NCBI GenBank assembly: GCA_903918595.1
Contig: CAIXFB010000324.1
Location: forward strand, 1 to 9,019
Reading direction: 5' to 3'
Length of the DNA stretch: 9,019 nucleotides
Origin: an uncultured Actinomycetes bacterium
GTDB lineage: Bacteria; Actinomycetota; Actinomycetes; S36-B12
This document shows, piece after piece, positions 1 to 7,034 of the stretch. Every line of letters starts with the position of its first letter. Positions within the stretch are counted from its first letter, which is position 1. The notes under the pieces were generated by a model, which searched no databases, had not been told where the DNA came from, and saw only the letters and a list, made by a program, of their open reading frames with translations. The translations under genes were made by a program, and so were the position numbers.

Positions 1-1
1 C

Positions 2-337
2 TACCGACGTCTCGCCGGACATTTCGGTCGTCTCATCGTCTCGAGTGGAACTAGGCCCCTGTATCTCGTGTCATGGCTAGGTGCACTGTTTGTGGCGATT
101 GGTGGTGCAGCAAGTATTTGGGTTATCTACCAGCGGATCAGTGGTGAAATAATCATCGCCGGTTGGGCATCCACATTTATTGGTCTCATGCTGATCGGTG
201 GCGCGATCTTGTTGAGCCTGGGGATCGTTGCTCAATATGTGGGAGCTGCAACAAATATGTCTCTGGGTAAACCGCTCTATGTTGTGGTACGAGATCCGAA
301 AGACACCTTTGACCCGCGGATGACGCATAAGTCGTGA
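2..337 (+). CDS. GT2 family glycosyltransferase, C-terminal part (DPM1/GtrB-like)
   Basis: The frame is open from the left edge, so only the last 111 residues of the protein are visible and the catalytic GT-A domain lies outside the window. The visible part starts with a basic juxtamembrane stretch containing SSGTRPLYLVSWLG, followed by two hydrophobic helices (about residues 19-41 and 50-76) and a short cytoplasmic tail with GKPLYVVVRD. This two-helix tail is the hallmark of DPM1/GtrB/ArnC-like GT2 enzymes, which move a sugar from a nucleotide donor to polyprenyl phosphate at the inner face of the membrane. A GTG at position 68 lies inside the tail and is not the real start. The stop overlaps the GTG start of the next gene by 4 nt (GTGA), which suggests translational coupling in one operon. 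The sugar transferred cannot be told from this fragment. The family call is strong; the exact product is not known. Confidence 0.85.
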   Translation, partial: YRRLAGHFGRLIVSSGTRPLYLVSWLGALFVAIGGAASIWVIYQRISGEIIIAGWASTFIGLMLIGGAILLSLGIVAQYVGAATNMSLGKPLYVVVRDPKDTFDPRMTHKS

Positions 338-1257
338 AACAGAACCACGTATGGATAGTGGGCGCTGGTGGCCTTCTGGGTAGTGCCATTAAACGAGAAT
401 TCGAGAGAGATGGTGAATTCGCGGTAATGGTCGGTGAAAAAATCGACTGGACGGATCAAGCCAATATTGAAGCCGCCTTCTCCAACAACTTTCAGCAACT
501 CATCGAGCAAGCTCAATCTGACCCGTGGATCATCGTTTGGGCAGCAGGTCAGGCATCCACCACAAGTACCAAGCAGGCCACGGAATTGGAACTGGAAATA
601 TTCTGCACGCTGATCCGCGTTATCAAGAAATGTGCTCAAGGAAGCCATGGAACATTCTTTCTCACGTCAAGTGCCGGGGGCGTTTACGCAGGATCATTGC
701 GCCCACCATTTTCTATTGATACCGAGCCCCAAACACTCAGTAATTACGGTGAGTTGAAATTGGCGCAGGAAGATTTTGCACAGCAAGAACTGTCAGGTGT
801 TTGCAAGGTTGTGATCGGTCGAGTAAGTAACTTGTATGGCCCGGGACAAGACGTGAGCAAACTCCAAGGACTGATTTCACAGCTGGTTGTTTCTTCTTTG
901 ACCAAGCAACCCTTGAAAATCTTTGTTTCACTGGACACCATGCGGGATTACATTTATGTAGACGACGCAGCAACAATCATTAAGGAGTTGTCCCGAAGTG
1001 CGAAGGAACCGTTGTCCAAGCACATCATTGCCTCAGGACAATCGGTCAGTCTGGGTTACCTCATTCAACTCACCCAAGACATCGCTAGGACACGCATACC
1101 GATTGCGGTAGGCGCACACGACAGCGCCGCTGCTCAAGCACGAGACTTGAGACTTATTCCCACCGATGTGAGTCAGGCTCAAAGAATCACCACGACTCTC
1201 CCGGCTGGAATCAAGAATGTCTATCTCGACATTCTTCATCGGAGACAAGAAGCATGA
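334..1257 (+). CDS. NAD-dependent epimerase/dehydratase family protein (extended SDR)
   Basis: This 307-residue protein is a typical length for an extended short-chain dehydrogenase/reductase acting on nucleotide sugars in the cytoplasm. Visible motifs in order are the dinucleotide-binding GAGGLLG (residues 10-16, Gly10/13/16), a WAAG turn (69-72), the TSSAG serine motif (111-115), the catalytic YxxxK as Tyr138 and Lys142, RVSNLYGPG (163-171) and RDYIYVDD (204-211), which are characteristic of GalE/RmlB-like enzymes. The GTG start at 334 is chosen because it overlaps the upstream stop and puts the Rossmann motif at the usual distance from the N terminus. The stop overlaps the ATG of the next SDR gene (ATGA). 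Whether it is a 4-epimerase, a 4,6-dehydratase or a ketoreductase cannot be decided from motifs. The beta strand before the first helix ends in GEKIDWTD, so the cofactor preference (NAD or NADP) is also unclear. Confidence 0.88.
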   Translation: MKQNHVWIVGAGGLLGSAIKREFERDGEFAVMVGEKIDWTDQANIEAAFSNNFQQLIEQAQSDPWIIVWAAGQASTTSTKQATELELEIFCTLIRVIKKCAQGSHGTFFLTSSAGGVYAGSLRPPFSIDTEPQTLSNYGELKLAQEDFAQQELSGVCKVVIGRVSNLYGPGQDVSKLQGLISQLVVSSLTKQPLKIFVSLDTMRDYIYVDDAATIIKELSRSAKEPLSKHIIASGQSVSLGYLIQLTQDIARTRIPIAVGAHDSAAAQARDLRLIPTDVSQAQRITTTLPAGIKNVYLDILHRRQEA

Positions 1258-2105
1258 GCAGACCGGTATGGATGATTACGGGAGCCCATGGTTTTCTCGG
1301 AGCGAACGCTCAAAACTTCCTTAGTGCTCAGGCCGACATCATTGGTGTTTCGCGGGATCAGCACGATCTCACAACCCCGGAGTCCCTTGCAGCCGAAATC
1401 AACAGGGTCAAGCCCGATTACCTACTCCACACGGCAGCCATCGCAAGTCATCATGTGTGTGACTCCAATCCAGATCTTGCTTTTGCCGTGAATGCGCGAG
1501 CCACACAAGTGATCGCGCAGGCTTGCGAACAGGCGGGTACCAAACTGATCTTCATCTCAACAGATGCCGTGTTCTCTGGGCAACCCACGCCAACGCAGCC
1601 GGCAGGGGATTACAAGGAACTAGATCCGCCAAGTCCTAACACCGTTTACGGTGATACAAAACTTCAAGGTGAGATCTATGCCCAGAATGAAACACGCCCA
1701 TTGATCATCAGAACCAACTTTTTCGGCTGGAGCCCAAGCAGGGATCGTTCGATTCTTGAATTCTTCATCAATTCGCTGCGCCAGAACAAGCCGGTGAGCG
1801 GATTTACAAACGTCACAACTACAAGTCTTTACGTTCAGACGTTGCTGGATTACATCTATCAGTTAAAGGATCACGCGGGCGTTTTCCATGTCACGTCGAG
1901 CGATGCACTGACCAAGTATCAATTTGGCGTATTCGTAGCCGAGCAGTTTGGTCTGGATGGAAGGCTGATAACTCCAGAGGAAGTTCCCGAGGCGAAGAAC
2001 ATCAGTCTGAATACTCACAAGCTGGCGGTGACGTTGGGCATTGAAGTCCAAAGCCAGGTGCGTGGAATAGGCTTATCTGCCGATCAAGAAGGCTGCCTAA
2101 CTTAA
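1254..2105 (+). CDS. RmlD-like SDR reductase (dTDP-4-dehydrorhamnose reductase family)
   Basis: This 283-residue cytoplasmic protein has the length and motif order of the RmlD substrate-binding family. It shows GAHGFLG at residues 10-16 for the dinucleotide, VSRDQHDLT (32-40) at the end of beta-2 where an Arg often selects NADPH, STDAVF at 102-107, and the catalytic YxxxK as Tyr132 and Lys136. A C-terminal NISLNTHKLAVTLG segment (249-262) matches the SLxTxKL signature common in RmlD proteins. The family reduces 4-keto groups of nucleotide-linked deoxysugars such as dTDP-4-dehydro-rhamnose. No rmlA, rmlB or rmlC gene is seen in the window, so the substrate could be dTDP-rhamnose or another deoxysugar. 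The ATG at 1254 overlaps the stop of the preceding SDR gene, so the two enzymes are probably co-translated. The 3' end runs 9 bp into the tail of the opposite-strand gene. Confidence 0.87.
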   Translation: MSRPVWMITGAHGFLGANAQNFLSAQADIIGVSRDQHDLTTPESLAAEINRVKPDYLLHTAAIASHHVCDSNPDLAFAVNARATQVIAQACEQAGTKLIFISTDAVFSGQPTPTQPAGDYKELDPPSPNTVYGDTKLQGEIYAQNETRPLIIRTNFFGWSPSRDRSILEFFINSLRQNKPVSGFTNVTTTSLYVQTLLDYIYQLKDHAGVFHVTSSDALTKYQFGVFVAEQFGLDGRLITPEEVPEAKNISLNTHKLAVTLGIEVQSQVRGIGLSADQEGCLT

Positions 2106-4889
2106 ACCCGAACCTCTCGCTACAGCTACTGACTTAAGCCTGAAACCAGTTGAGATATCTGGCCAAAATCCTATTTGAGCGCCGTCCATGACGACTTCGG
2201 GGAAATCAAATCGAACAATGACTCTGCTTTGGCCATTTCCTTCAGGAGCACCCTCGGGAATCGGGAAAGACTGAGCTATATCCGGAACACCTTCAGCGGG
2301 ACCGATATTGCCGACTTCAACGCCATTGATCGAAACCCTGATTGGTTCAGTAATTCCCTCGATGGGATCAAGTCGACCCGTCAACGAAAGAATTGAGTCT
2401 TGTCCTAGTTGATCCTCACCAATTTCGAAACCCAGCACAGCGGATTGAGCGGTCATGGCAACGCCTTTCGGATCCGAGCCGCCCCAGCCCCATTTGAGAT
2501 ATGGATCTTCTCCCCACAACAGACCGGGGTCTTGGCGAGGCACGTCTGAGGAGAACGTGATCCCACCATCTGGCAGTTCACTCAGACCTACCGCACACAC
2601 ACTCGCTCGAGAAAGTGTGACGTCGCGCCAGTAGAGCATCCGATCAACACTGTAAACATCTCTACATGTGTCATTCCCAAGATTTCCCTCAAACCGGGTC
2701 AGTGCTAGGTACTCATCGTCGGCCAGGTCGATCAAGCTGGTGGGTGCAGTGGTCAGTGGCAGAAATGGGGCAAGAATCCCTGGCTTTACGCAATCGGCTA
2801 CCGGGCGTTGTTCTGATTCAACACACACCGTGCGATCAGCAAGTGGACCTGATTCCACGAGTTCTCGGCCGCTGAGCCACCAACCGTCTAGATCCCAGTT
2901 TCCATTGATGGGGCGAAGGGCTGTTGCGGTATTGAAGTACGTGTAGCTGTAGGGGAAAAGCATTACCTGGCCTAGGAGTGGAACCGTGAGCCCGAGAGCA
3001 ACACCAGCCCATGTCATTGTGGTCCAGAGTTGTGATTTCTTATTACCCAACCACATGAGGAGCATTCTCAAAGTGGCAATTGCGAGAATTGCAATGACAG
3101 GAGTGAGGAAGAGTAATTGTCGTACTCCTGAGTACAGCGTTACTCCCAGAATTGCGGATGCGACAGGGATTCCGACGGCGGCAATTATCACCGGCACAAG
3201 AAAGTAGGAACCATCCTCGCTGAAGGTTCTTTTCTTCCACGCGATCACCCATTGTGTGGGTATCCACAGCGCGCCGATGACTGCCAAGAGTGAGATGAGT
3301 ACAGGGAGTTGGGAGCCGAACCACAACGGGATGTAGTACCAGGGTGGTTGGGCAGGCAGACTCAAGCCCGCGGTGAGTGTTTCTCCTTGCCATGGAAAAG
3401 CGGTCGAAGCTGAAATTGAGTCCATCAAGAGCCGCACGGGATCGGCAAATGCAACAGGGTAAATGAACCAGAGAGCGACGAAAGACAAGAGGAAACCACT
3501 TGCCCAAAAAACAGTCCGGAGGATGAATGTATTCCTCGCGAGAGCGATTCCATCGCACTGAGCATCGAAGACAAACCACACAAGCAGTGTTCCGATGCTC
3601 ATGAGAACAATAGGAAGCCACATCCCTGGCCTGGTTCCTATAGTGAGAATTAGGCCGGCGATAAGAAGCCCAAATCCAAGGACCCTTTTCGTGTTGGTAT
3701 GTCTGCTTCCCCACGAATTGCGGCCCACTGCAATCAACATTAGAACCGTAATGCTGAAACCGACAGCGACGGGAATATCTTGAATGTTGAACATCCCGTA
3801 GCCAATGAACATAGGGATTGCGGCAAGGAACGCTGATCCTAAAAATGCCCAACGCCAAGAACTAAACATGATCTTGCAGGTAGCACCTGTTGCCAGAATT
3901 CCCACCATCGCTAATAGGGCGATGACAAGATGCTGGTTCGTGTATGTGTCGATCGATGGCTGATCAAAGAAGGTTGTTTCAGGACCCACAACTAGTTCTT
4001 GCAGTTGAGTGAGACCAGGCCCGACGGGCCCGTGAACCAGATAGTCGGCTACAGCGACTCCTCCGTCAACAAATAGTGCCCTCGGTACGAACCAACCTGA
4101 TCGAGAAAATTCTTGAATGGATGCAACATAGGCAGGCTCATCCCACGAGACTCCAATAGCGGCTGATCCGACGAGCAAGATGGCGGCTGAGATCACAAGG
4201 AACACAATCGACCCGAAGAATATCCACGTGGGAATCGGTAATCGTGTCCGAGCTTCTTGATGTATCGAAGTAAACGCACGGCTCATACGAGGCGTTCGGG
4301 CTCGCAAAGCTTTCAACGAGAAAAGGATCGCGGTGAGTACAGCAACAAAGAGTGCAGCTGACCATCCGGTCCGGATGAGATTGTCTTGATAAAAAGATGT
4401 GAGATCGAGATCCATGAGCAACTGCGAGTCATTGGATTCCGCGGTGAAGACAATCTGATCGCCCACTTCAGTTATCCCACTTGCATCTACCGAGGTTCGT
4501 AAACTCGAGAGAGGTATGTTCTGCTGCTGAAACCAACCAGTTAACGTCAGTTTCTGCACCGATATCTCACTAGGTTGATCGAGTGGATCCCAACGCTGAT
4601 GAGTTCCCAGGGTTTCCCGATATGGGCCAAAAGGGTAAGAGAGTTCGTTGTTACCAGTAACTACTGGCTGCCACCAGGACCGAATTTCGCTGAATTCGTT
4701 GTCACTCTCTGCAAAAAACATTTGGCTAAAGCCAGGAGAAGATGAGTCCAATCCAATCTTGATGGCCGGATGTGTCAGGGGAGAAACGAGTAATGCGCCC
4801 CATATGGATAAGAAACCCATCAGGATCAGAATAACTACTAGAAATCTTTGAATAACGGACAATCTTTTTAGCTTCCCCACGGCGATCAC
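2097..4889 (-). CDS. GT39/PMT-like membrane glycosyltransferase with N- and C-terminal extracytoplasmic domains
   Basis: This 930-residue polytopic protein probably transfers a sugar from a polyprenyl-phosphate donor on the outer face of the membrane. After one N-terminal helix (about 12-35) comes a polar, probably extracytoplasmic region (36-173) with an RWDPLDQPSEISV strand motif, then a second helix (174-192) and the GT-C core. The core has SWDEPAY (248-254), whose Asp-Glu is the usual GT39 catalytic pair after the first core helix, FNIQDIP (367-373), GVRQLLFLTP (588-597), and FPYSYTYFN (645-653) with LDGWWLSGRE (667-676), a pairing seen in the PMT_2-type family. Residues about 680-930 form a soluble tail with Cys689, Cys700, Cys742 and Cys765, which could make two disulfides. 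The GTG at 4889 is the first start after an in-frame TAA. It has no clear ribosome-binding site, and a second GTG three codons later is an alternative. Acceptor and donor are unknown. Confidence 0.85.
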   Translation of the reverse strand: MIAVGKLKRLSVIQRFLVVILILMGFLSIWGALLVSPLTHPAIKIGLDSSSPGFSQMFFAESDNEFSEIRSWWQPVVTGNNELSYPFGPYRETLGTHQRWDPLDQPSEISVQKLTLTGWFQQQNIPLSSLRTSVDASGITEVGDQIVFTAESNDSQLLMDLDLTSFYQDNLIRTGWSAALFVAVLTAILFSLKALRARTPRMSRAFTSIHQEARTRLPIPTWIFFGSIVFLVISAAILLVGSAAIGVSWDEPAYVASIQEFSRSGWFVPRALFVDGGVAVADYLVHGPVGPGLTQLQELVVGPETTFFDQPSIDTYTNQHLVIALLAMVGILATGATCKIMFSSWRWAFLGSAFLAAIPMFIGYGMFNIQDIPVAVGFSITVLMLIAVGRNSWGSRHTNTKRVLGFGLLIAGLILTIGTRPGMWLPIVLMSIGTLLVWFVFDAQCDGIALARNTFILRTVFWASGFLLSFVALWFIYPVAFADPVRLLMDSISASTAFPWQGETLTAGLSLPAQPPWYYIPLWFGSQLPVLISLLAVIGALWIPTQWVIAWKKRTFSEDGSYFLVPVIIAAVGIPVASAILGVTLYSGVRQLLFLTPVIAILAIATLRMLLMWLGNKKSQLWTTMTWAGVALGLTVPLLGQVMLFPYSYTYFNTATALRPINGNWDLDGWWLSGRELVESGPLADRTVCVESEQRPVADCVKPGILAPFLPLTTAPTSLIDLADDEYLALTRFEGNLGNDTCRDVYSVDRMLYWRDVTLSRASVCAVGLSELPDGGITFSSDVPRQDPGLLWGEDPYLKWGWGGSDPKGVAMTAQSAVLGFEIGEDQLGQDSILSLTGRLDPIEGITEPIRVSINGVEVGNIGPAEGVPDIAQSFPIPEGAPEGNGQSRVIVRFDFPEVVMDGAQIGFWPDISTGFRLKSVAVARGSGLS

Positions 4890-4988
4890 ACTAGTACAAG
4901 CAGGACTATTGAAATTTGTTGGTGAATTCCACGAACGATCTCTTATATGCCCAAGCAGCCCAAGGTAGGCTCCTCACATCAGATGTAT
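4890..4988 (-). other. 99-bp gap between two minus-strand membrane-protein genes
   Basis: This is the only real break in the minus-strand gene string. It contains an 11-bp palindrome next to the upstream stop and a 7-bp direct repeat (GCCCAAG twice, 2 bp apart, around 4949-4964). On the minus strand it also has a TATAAG hexamer that could be a -10 box, but no convincing -35 at normal spacing. I see no strong GC-rich hairpin followed by a T run, so an intrinsic terminator is not supported. The gap may hold a secondary promoter for the GT39 gene or may be plain leader sequence. Confidence 0.4.
4976..4986. repeat. 11-bp odd-centred palindrome just after a stop codon
   Basis: The sequence ACATC-A-GATGT is a perfect inverted repeat with 5-bp arms around one base. 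It lies 2 bp beyond the TAA stop of the 681-residue membrane protein gene. It is too short and AT-rich to act as a stable terminator. It could be half of a protein-binding site or a chance palindrome. Confidence 0.35.
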
Positions 4989-7034
4989 TTAGAAACTTGC
5001 CGGCTTGTATCTACTGAGCAGAGAAGCCAAAGACTCCAAGCCAATCACGTTACTGCCCTCATCTAACAAGATCACAGGTCTATCCAACACTGCAGTAGGC
5101 ATCTGAGTCAGTCCCGTGTACTCCTGTTCCCACTCAGACCTGTTGTTGAACCATTCTTTGCGCAACCAATCAACGAGGGGTTGCGCTGCAGTGTCGACAC
5201 CGGAGAGTCCGGCAAGTTGGCGGGTGCAGGAATAGACCCGTTGAGCATCAGATAAACCTGACGGAACAATGGCTGAAGGGAAATCTGCCCCCTTCGGCAG
5301 ATACACGCAGGCCACGGGATTGTTCGCGATGGGTTGATCAGCAGTGCCATTCACCTCTGCTGGCCACCAGTAACCACCTGACGTGTTATTGAACGGAATT
5401 GGTGGTGACCAATTCTCTGGTCGAATATTTGCGATCGCTCGAGGGAGGATGCTGTCGAGTGTCAACAGAATGATCACTCCGATGAGGCCAATCCAGCGCA
5501 CCGGGCTCATCTTGTTGCGAGCAGTTGGGTCCAAAGTCATTAAAGCGAGGGGAAGGGTGCTGGAGAGTGCGACGACCACAACCAAGAACGTGAACTTCTG
5601 TGAACCGTAATTCGGACCTGAGCCGGTAACCCAAAAGTCAAGAAGATAGATCGCAAGTGCGAAAAACGCCGCTGATCCAAGCGGAATGAATCGCACGTAA
5701 AGATCTCGGTTGTTACCGCTTGAATGGGCCTTGAGGAAGACAGCTGCGGAGATTACTGACACAACAGCTAAGACGCCGAGTAGAACGCCAACTGATTCAG
5801 TGCCACCTGACGCCGCGAACAAACCTGAATCATCCAAACTGAGGTCTGTAGGAATCTGCGGGAAGGAGCCAGCGGTGACTGTGGCACCCCCCACCCTTCC
5901 TGATGTGAGGAGGAAATTAGTGCCGAGAACAAAATTCACGCTAGACACAATTGGTTGAACGATGCCAATGGTCACGAGCGCCCATAGGCCAAATCCCCAC
6001 CAATCGAAGCGGCGTGGCCTATTGCTAATGGCGCCATGCACAAAAACCACCAACCAGCCGACCAAAATCACTATGGCTAGACCGTTTAAAGGCACCCACA
6101 CGGTGATCGCGGCCGCTGCTGCGAGCGATGCGCACAATTTCGCGCGTGGGATCTCAATATTTGACAGGTAAACCGCCGACCACAATGCAATGGCCAGGAA
6201 AGCGAATTGCAAGGTCAGGTGTCCGTTATTGATGACAACGAGAGCAGCGATCGTGGTGACAAGGGCGCCTAACCACATAAAGGGTGCCGGTATTGAGCGA
6301 CCCTTAAAGCGCGCTTCCGCGAGGGGTGCAAGGACTAGAGGTGCACTGATCGCCAAGAGAAATTGCCCAAACACGACAGTGTTAGCCGCGACTGCTACTT
6401 GGTTGATGCCGCCGAAAAGAACGAGGGAGGCAGCCGCCATAACCGTCCCGACAAAGGTCATGACGAGTTGGAGTGGTCCACCCAAGGGCAATGCCTGGTC
6501 AATCACACCACCCGAGGCCCATTGGGAGGCGAAGTCGAGCCACTTGGCATTGTCTTCAGCATCGCTGTGGCCGATGAGGTAGCCAACGGGTCTCAGGAAG
6601 GCGATCTCTTCTGTTAGGAACGTAGTGATAACGAAGAGGATCAAAGCCGAGAGGAGCAAGGGAAGCCATACCGTAAGAAACTGACGCTTGAATCCGCGGG
6701 TAAATGCCCTTGATGGCCAGATGAAGGTCACTACCAAAACACTTACGAGCGCAACGAGCAGTGTCAGCTGAAGTTGCAGCTGAGTTGTTGACAGGCCCCG
6801 GTCATGAATGAAGCTCAGGAATGACCCGAAAACGCCCAGCGAGACTGCTGTGGCGATGACTAGCCACGAAACACTCCGCATACGCCAATAGGAATATGCA
6901 GGCACAACCAGATAGGCAGTCAGGAAAAGCCAGGTCATGAGTGCAACCTTATGCAATCGTAATGAGTTGTGTGGAGACTGCCACACCTCAGTTGGATCGC
7001 TCTTTTCAAGACCCAAAGGGAAAGCATGAGTCAC
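4989..7034 (-). CDS. Polytopic membrane protein of unknown function, GT-C-like layout
   Basis: I do not recognise this 681-residue protein. From the GTG at 7034 it has roughly 13 hydrophobic helices between about residues 30 and 531, then a soluble, probably extracytoplasmic tail (about 532-681) with Cys576 and Cys603 as a possible disulfide. A loop after the fourth helix carries HSDAEDNAKW (156-165), an acidic cluster placed where GT-C transferases carry catalytic carboxylates, and another loop has SGPNYGSQKF (472-481). The open frame extends up to 7091, but the extra residues are an out-of-frame reading of the upstream gene. The GTG at 7034 overlaps that gene's TGA (GTGA), as at other joints here. 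An ATG at 6938, preceded by AAGG at good spacing, is a serious alternative that would remove 32 residues. Neighbouring glycosyltransferases suggest a role in polysaccharide assembly, either as an outer-face transferase or as a glycan-handling protein. Confidence 0.75.
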   Translation of the reverse strand: MTHAFPLGLEKSDPTEVWQSPHNSLRLHKVALMTWLFLTAYLVVPAYSYWRMRSVSWLVIATAVSLGVFGSFLSFIHDRGLSTTQLQLQLTLLVALVSVLVVTFIWPSRAFTRGFKRQFLTVWLPLLLSALILFVITTFLTEEIAFLRPVGYLIGHSDAEDNAKWLDFASQWASGGVIDQALPLGGPLQLVMTFVGTVMAAASLVLFGGINQVAVAANTVVFGQFLLAISAPLVLAPLAEARFKGRSIPAPFMWLGALVTTIAALVVINNGHLTLQFAFLAIALWSAVYLSNIEIPRAKLCASLAAAAAITVWVPLNGLAIVILVGWLVVFVHGAISNRPRRFDWWGFGLWALVTIGIVQPIVSSVNFVLGTNFLLTSGRVGGATVTAGSFPQIPTDLSLDDSGLFAASGGTESVGVLLGVLAVVSVISAAVFLKAHSSGNNRDLYVRFIPLGSAAFFALAIYLLDFWVTGSGPNYGSQKFTFLVVVVALSSTLPLALMTLDPTARNKMSPVRWIGLIGVIILLTLDSILPRAIANIRPENWSPPIPFNNTSGGYWWPAEVNGTADQPIANNPVACVYLPKGADFPSAIVPSGLSDAQRVYSCTRQLAGLSGVDTAAQPLVDWLRKEWFNNRSEWEQEYTGLTQMPTAVLDRPVILLDEGSNVIGLESLASLLSRYKPASF

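Noticed and set aside
397..420. Two GAATTC palindromes 18 bp apart
   Set aside because: They fall inside the epimerase-like gene and encode ordinary Glu-Phe pairs. There is no wider repeat structure around them, so they look like chance.
277..648. A 123-codon minus-strand frame over the GT2/epimerase junction
   Set aside because: It is antisense to two genes with strong motifs and a coupled junction, and it has no recognisable motif of its own.
2097..2170. A possible intrinsic terminator at the converging gene ends
   Set aside because: Short complementary bits around CTTAA are present, but no GC-rich stem followed by a T run is seen on either strand.
3043..3858. A 271-codon open frame on the minus strand
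   Set aside because: It lies fully inside the GT39 gene in another frame of the same strand. Its product is rich in Arg, Cys and His without any family motif, whereas the 930-residue frame has clear GT39 motifs.
6190..6582. A 130-codon plus-strand frame
   Set aside because: It is antisense to the helix-rich part of the 681-residue membrane protein. Its high Arg/Ala/Thr content is what the reverse complement of hydrophobic codons gives.
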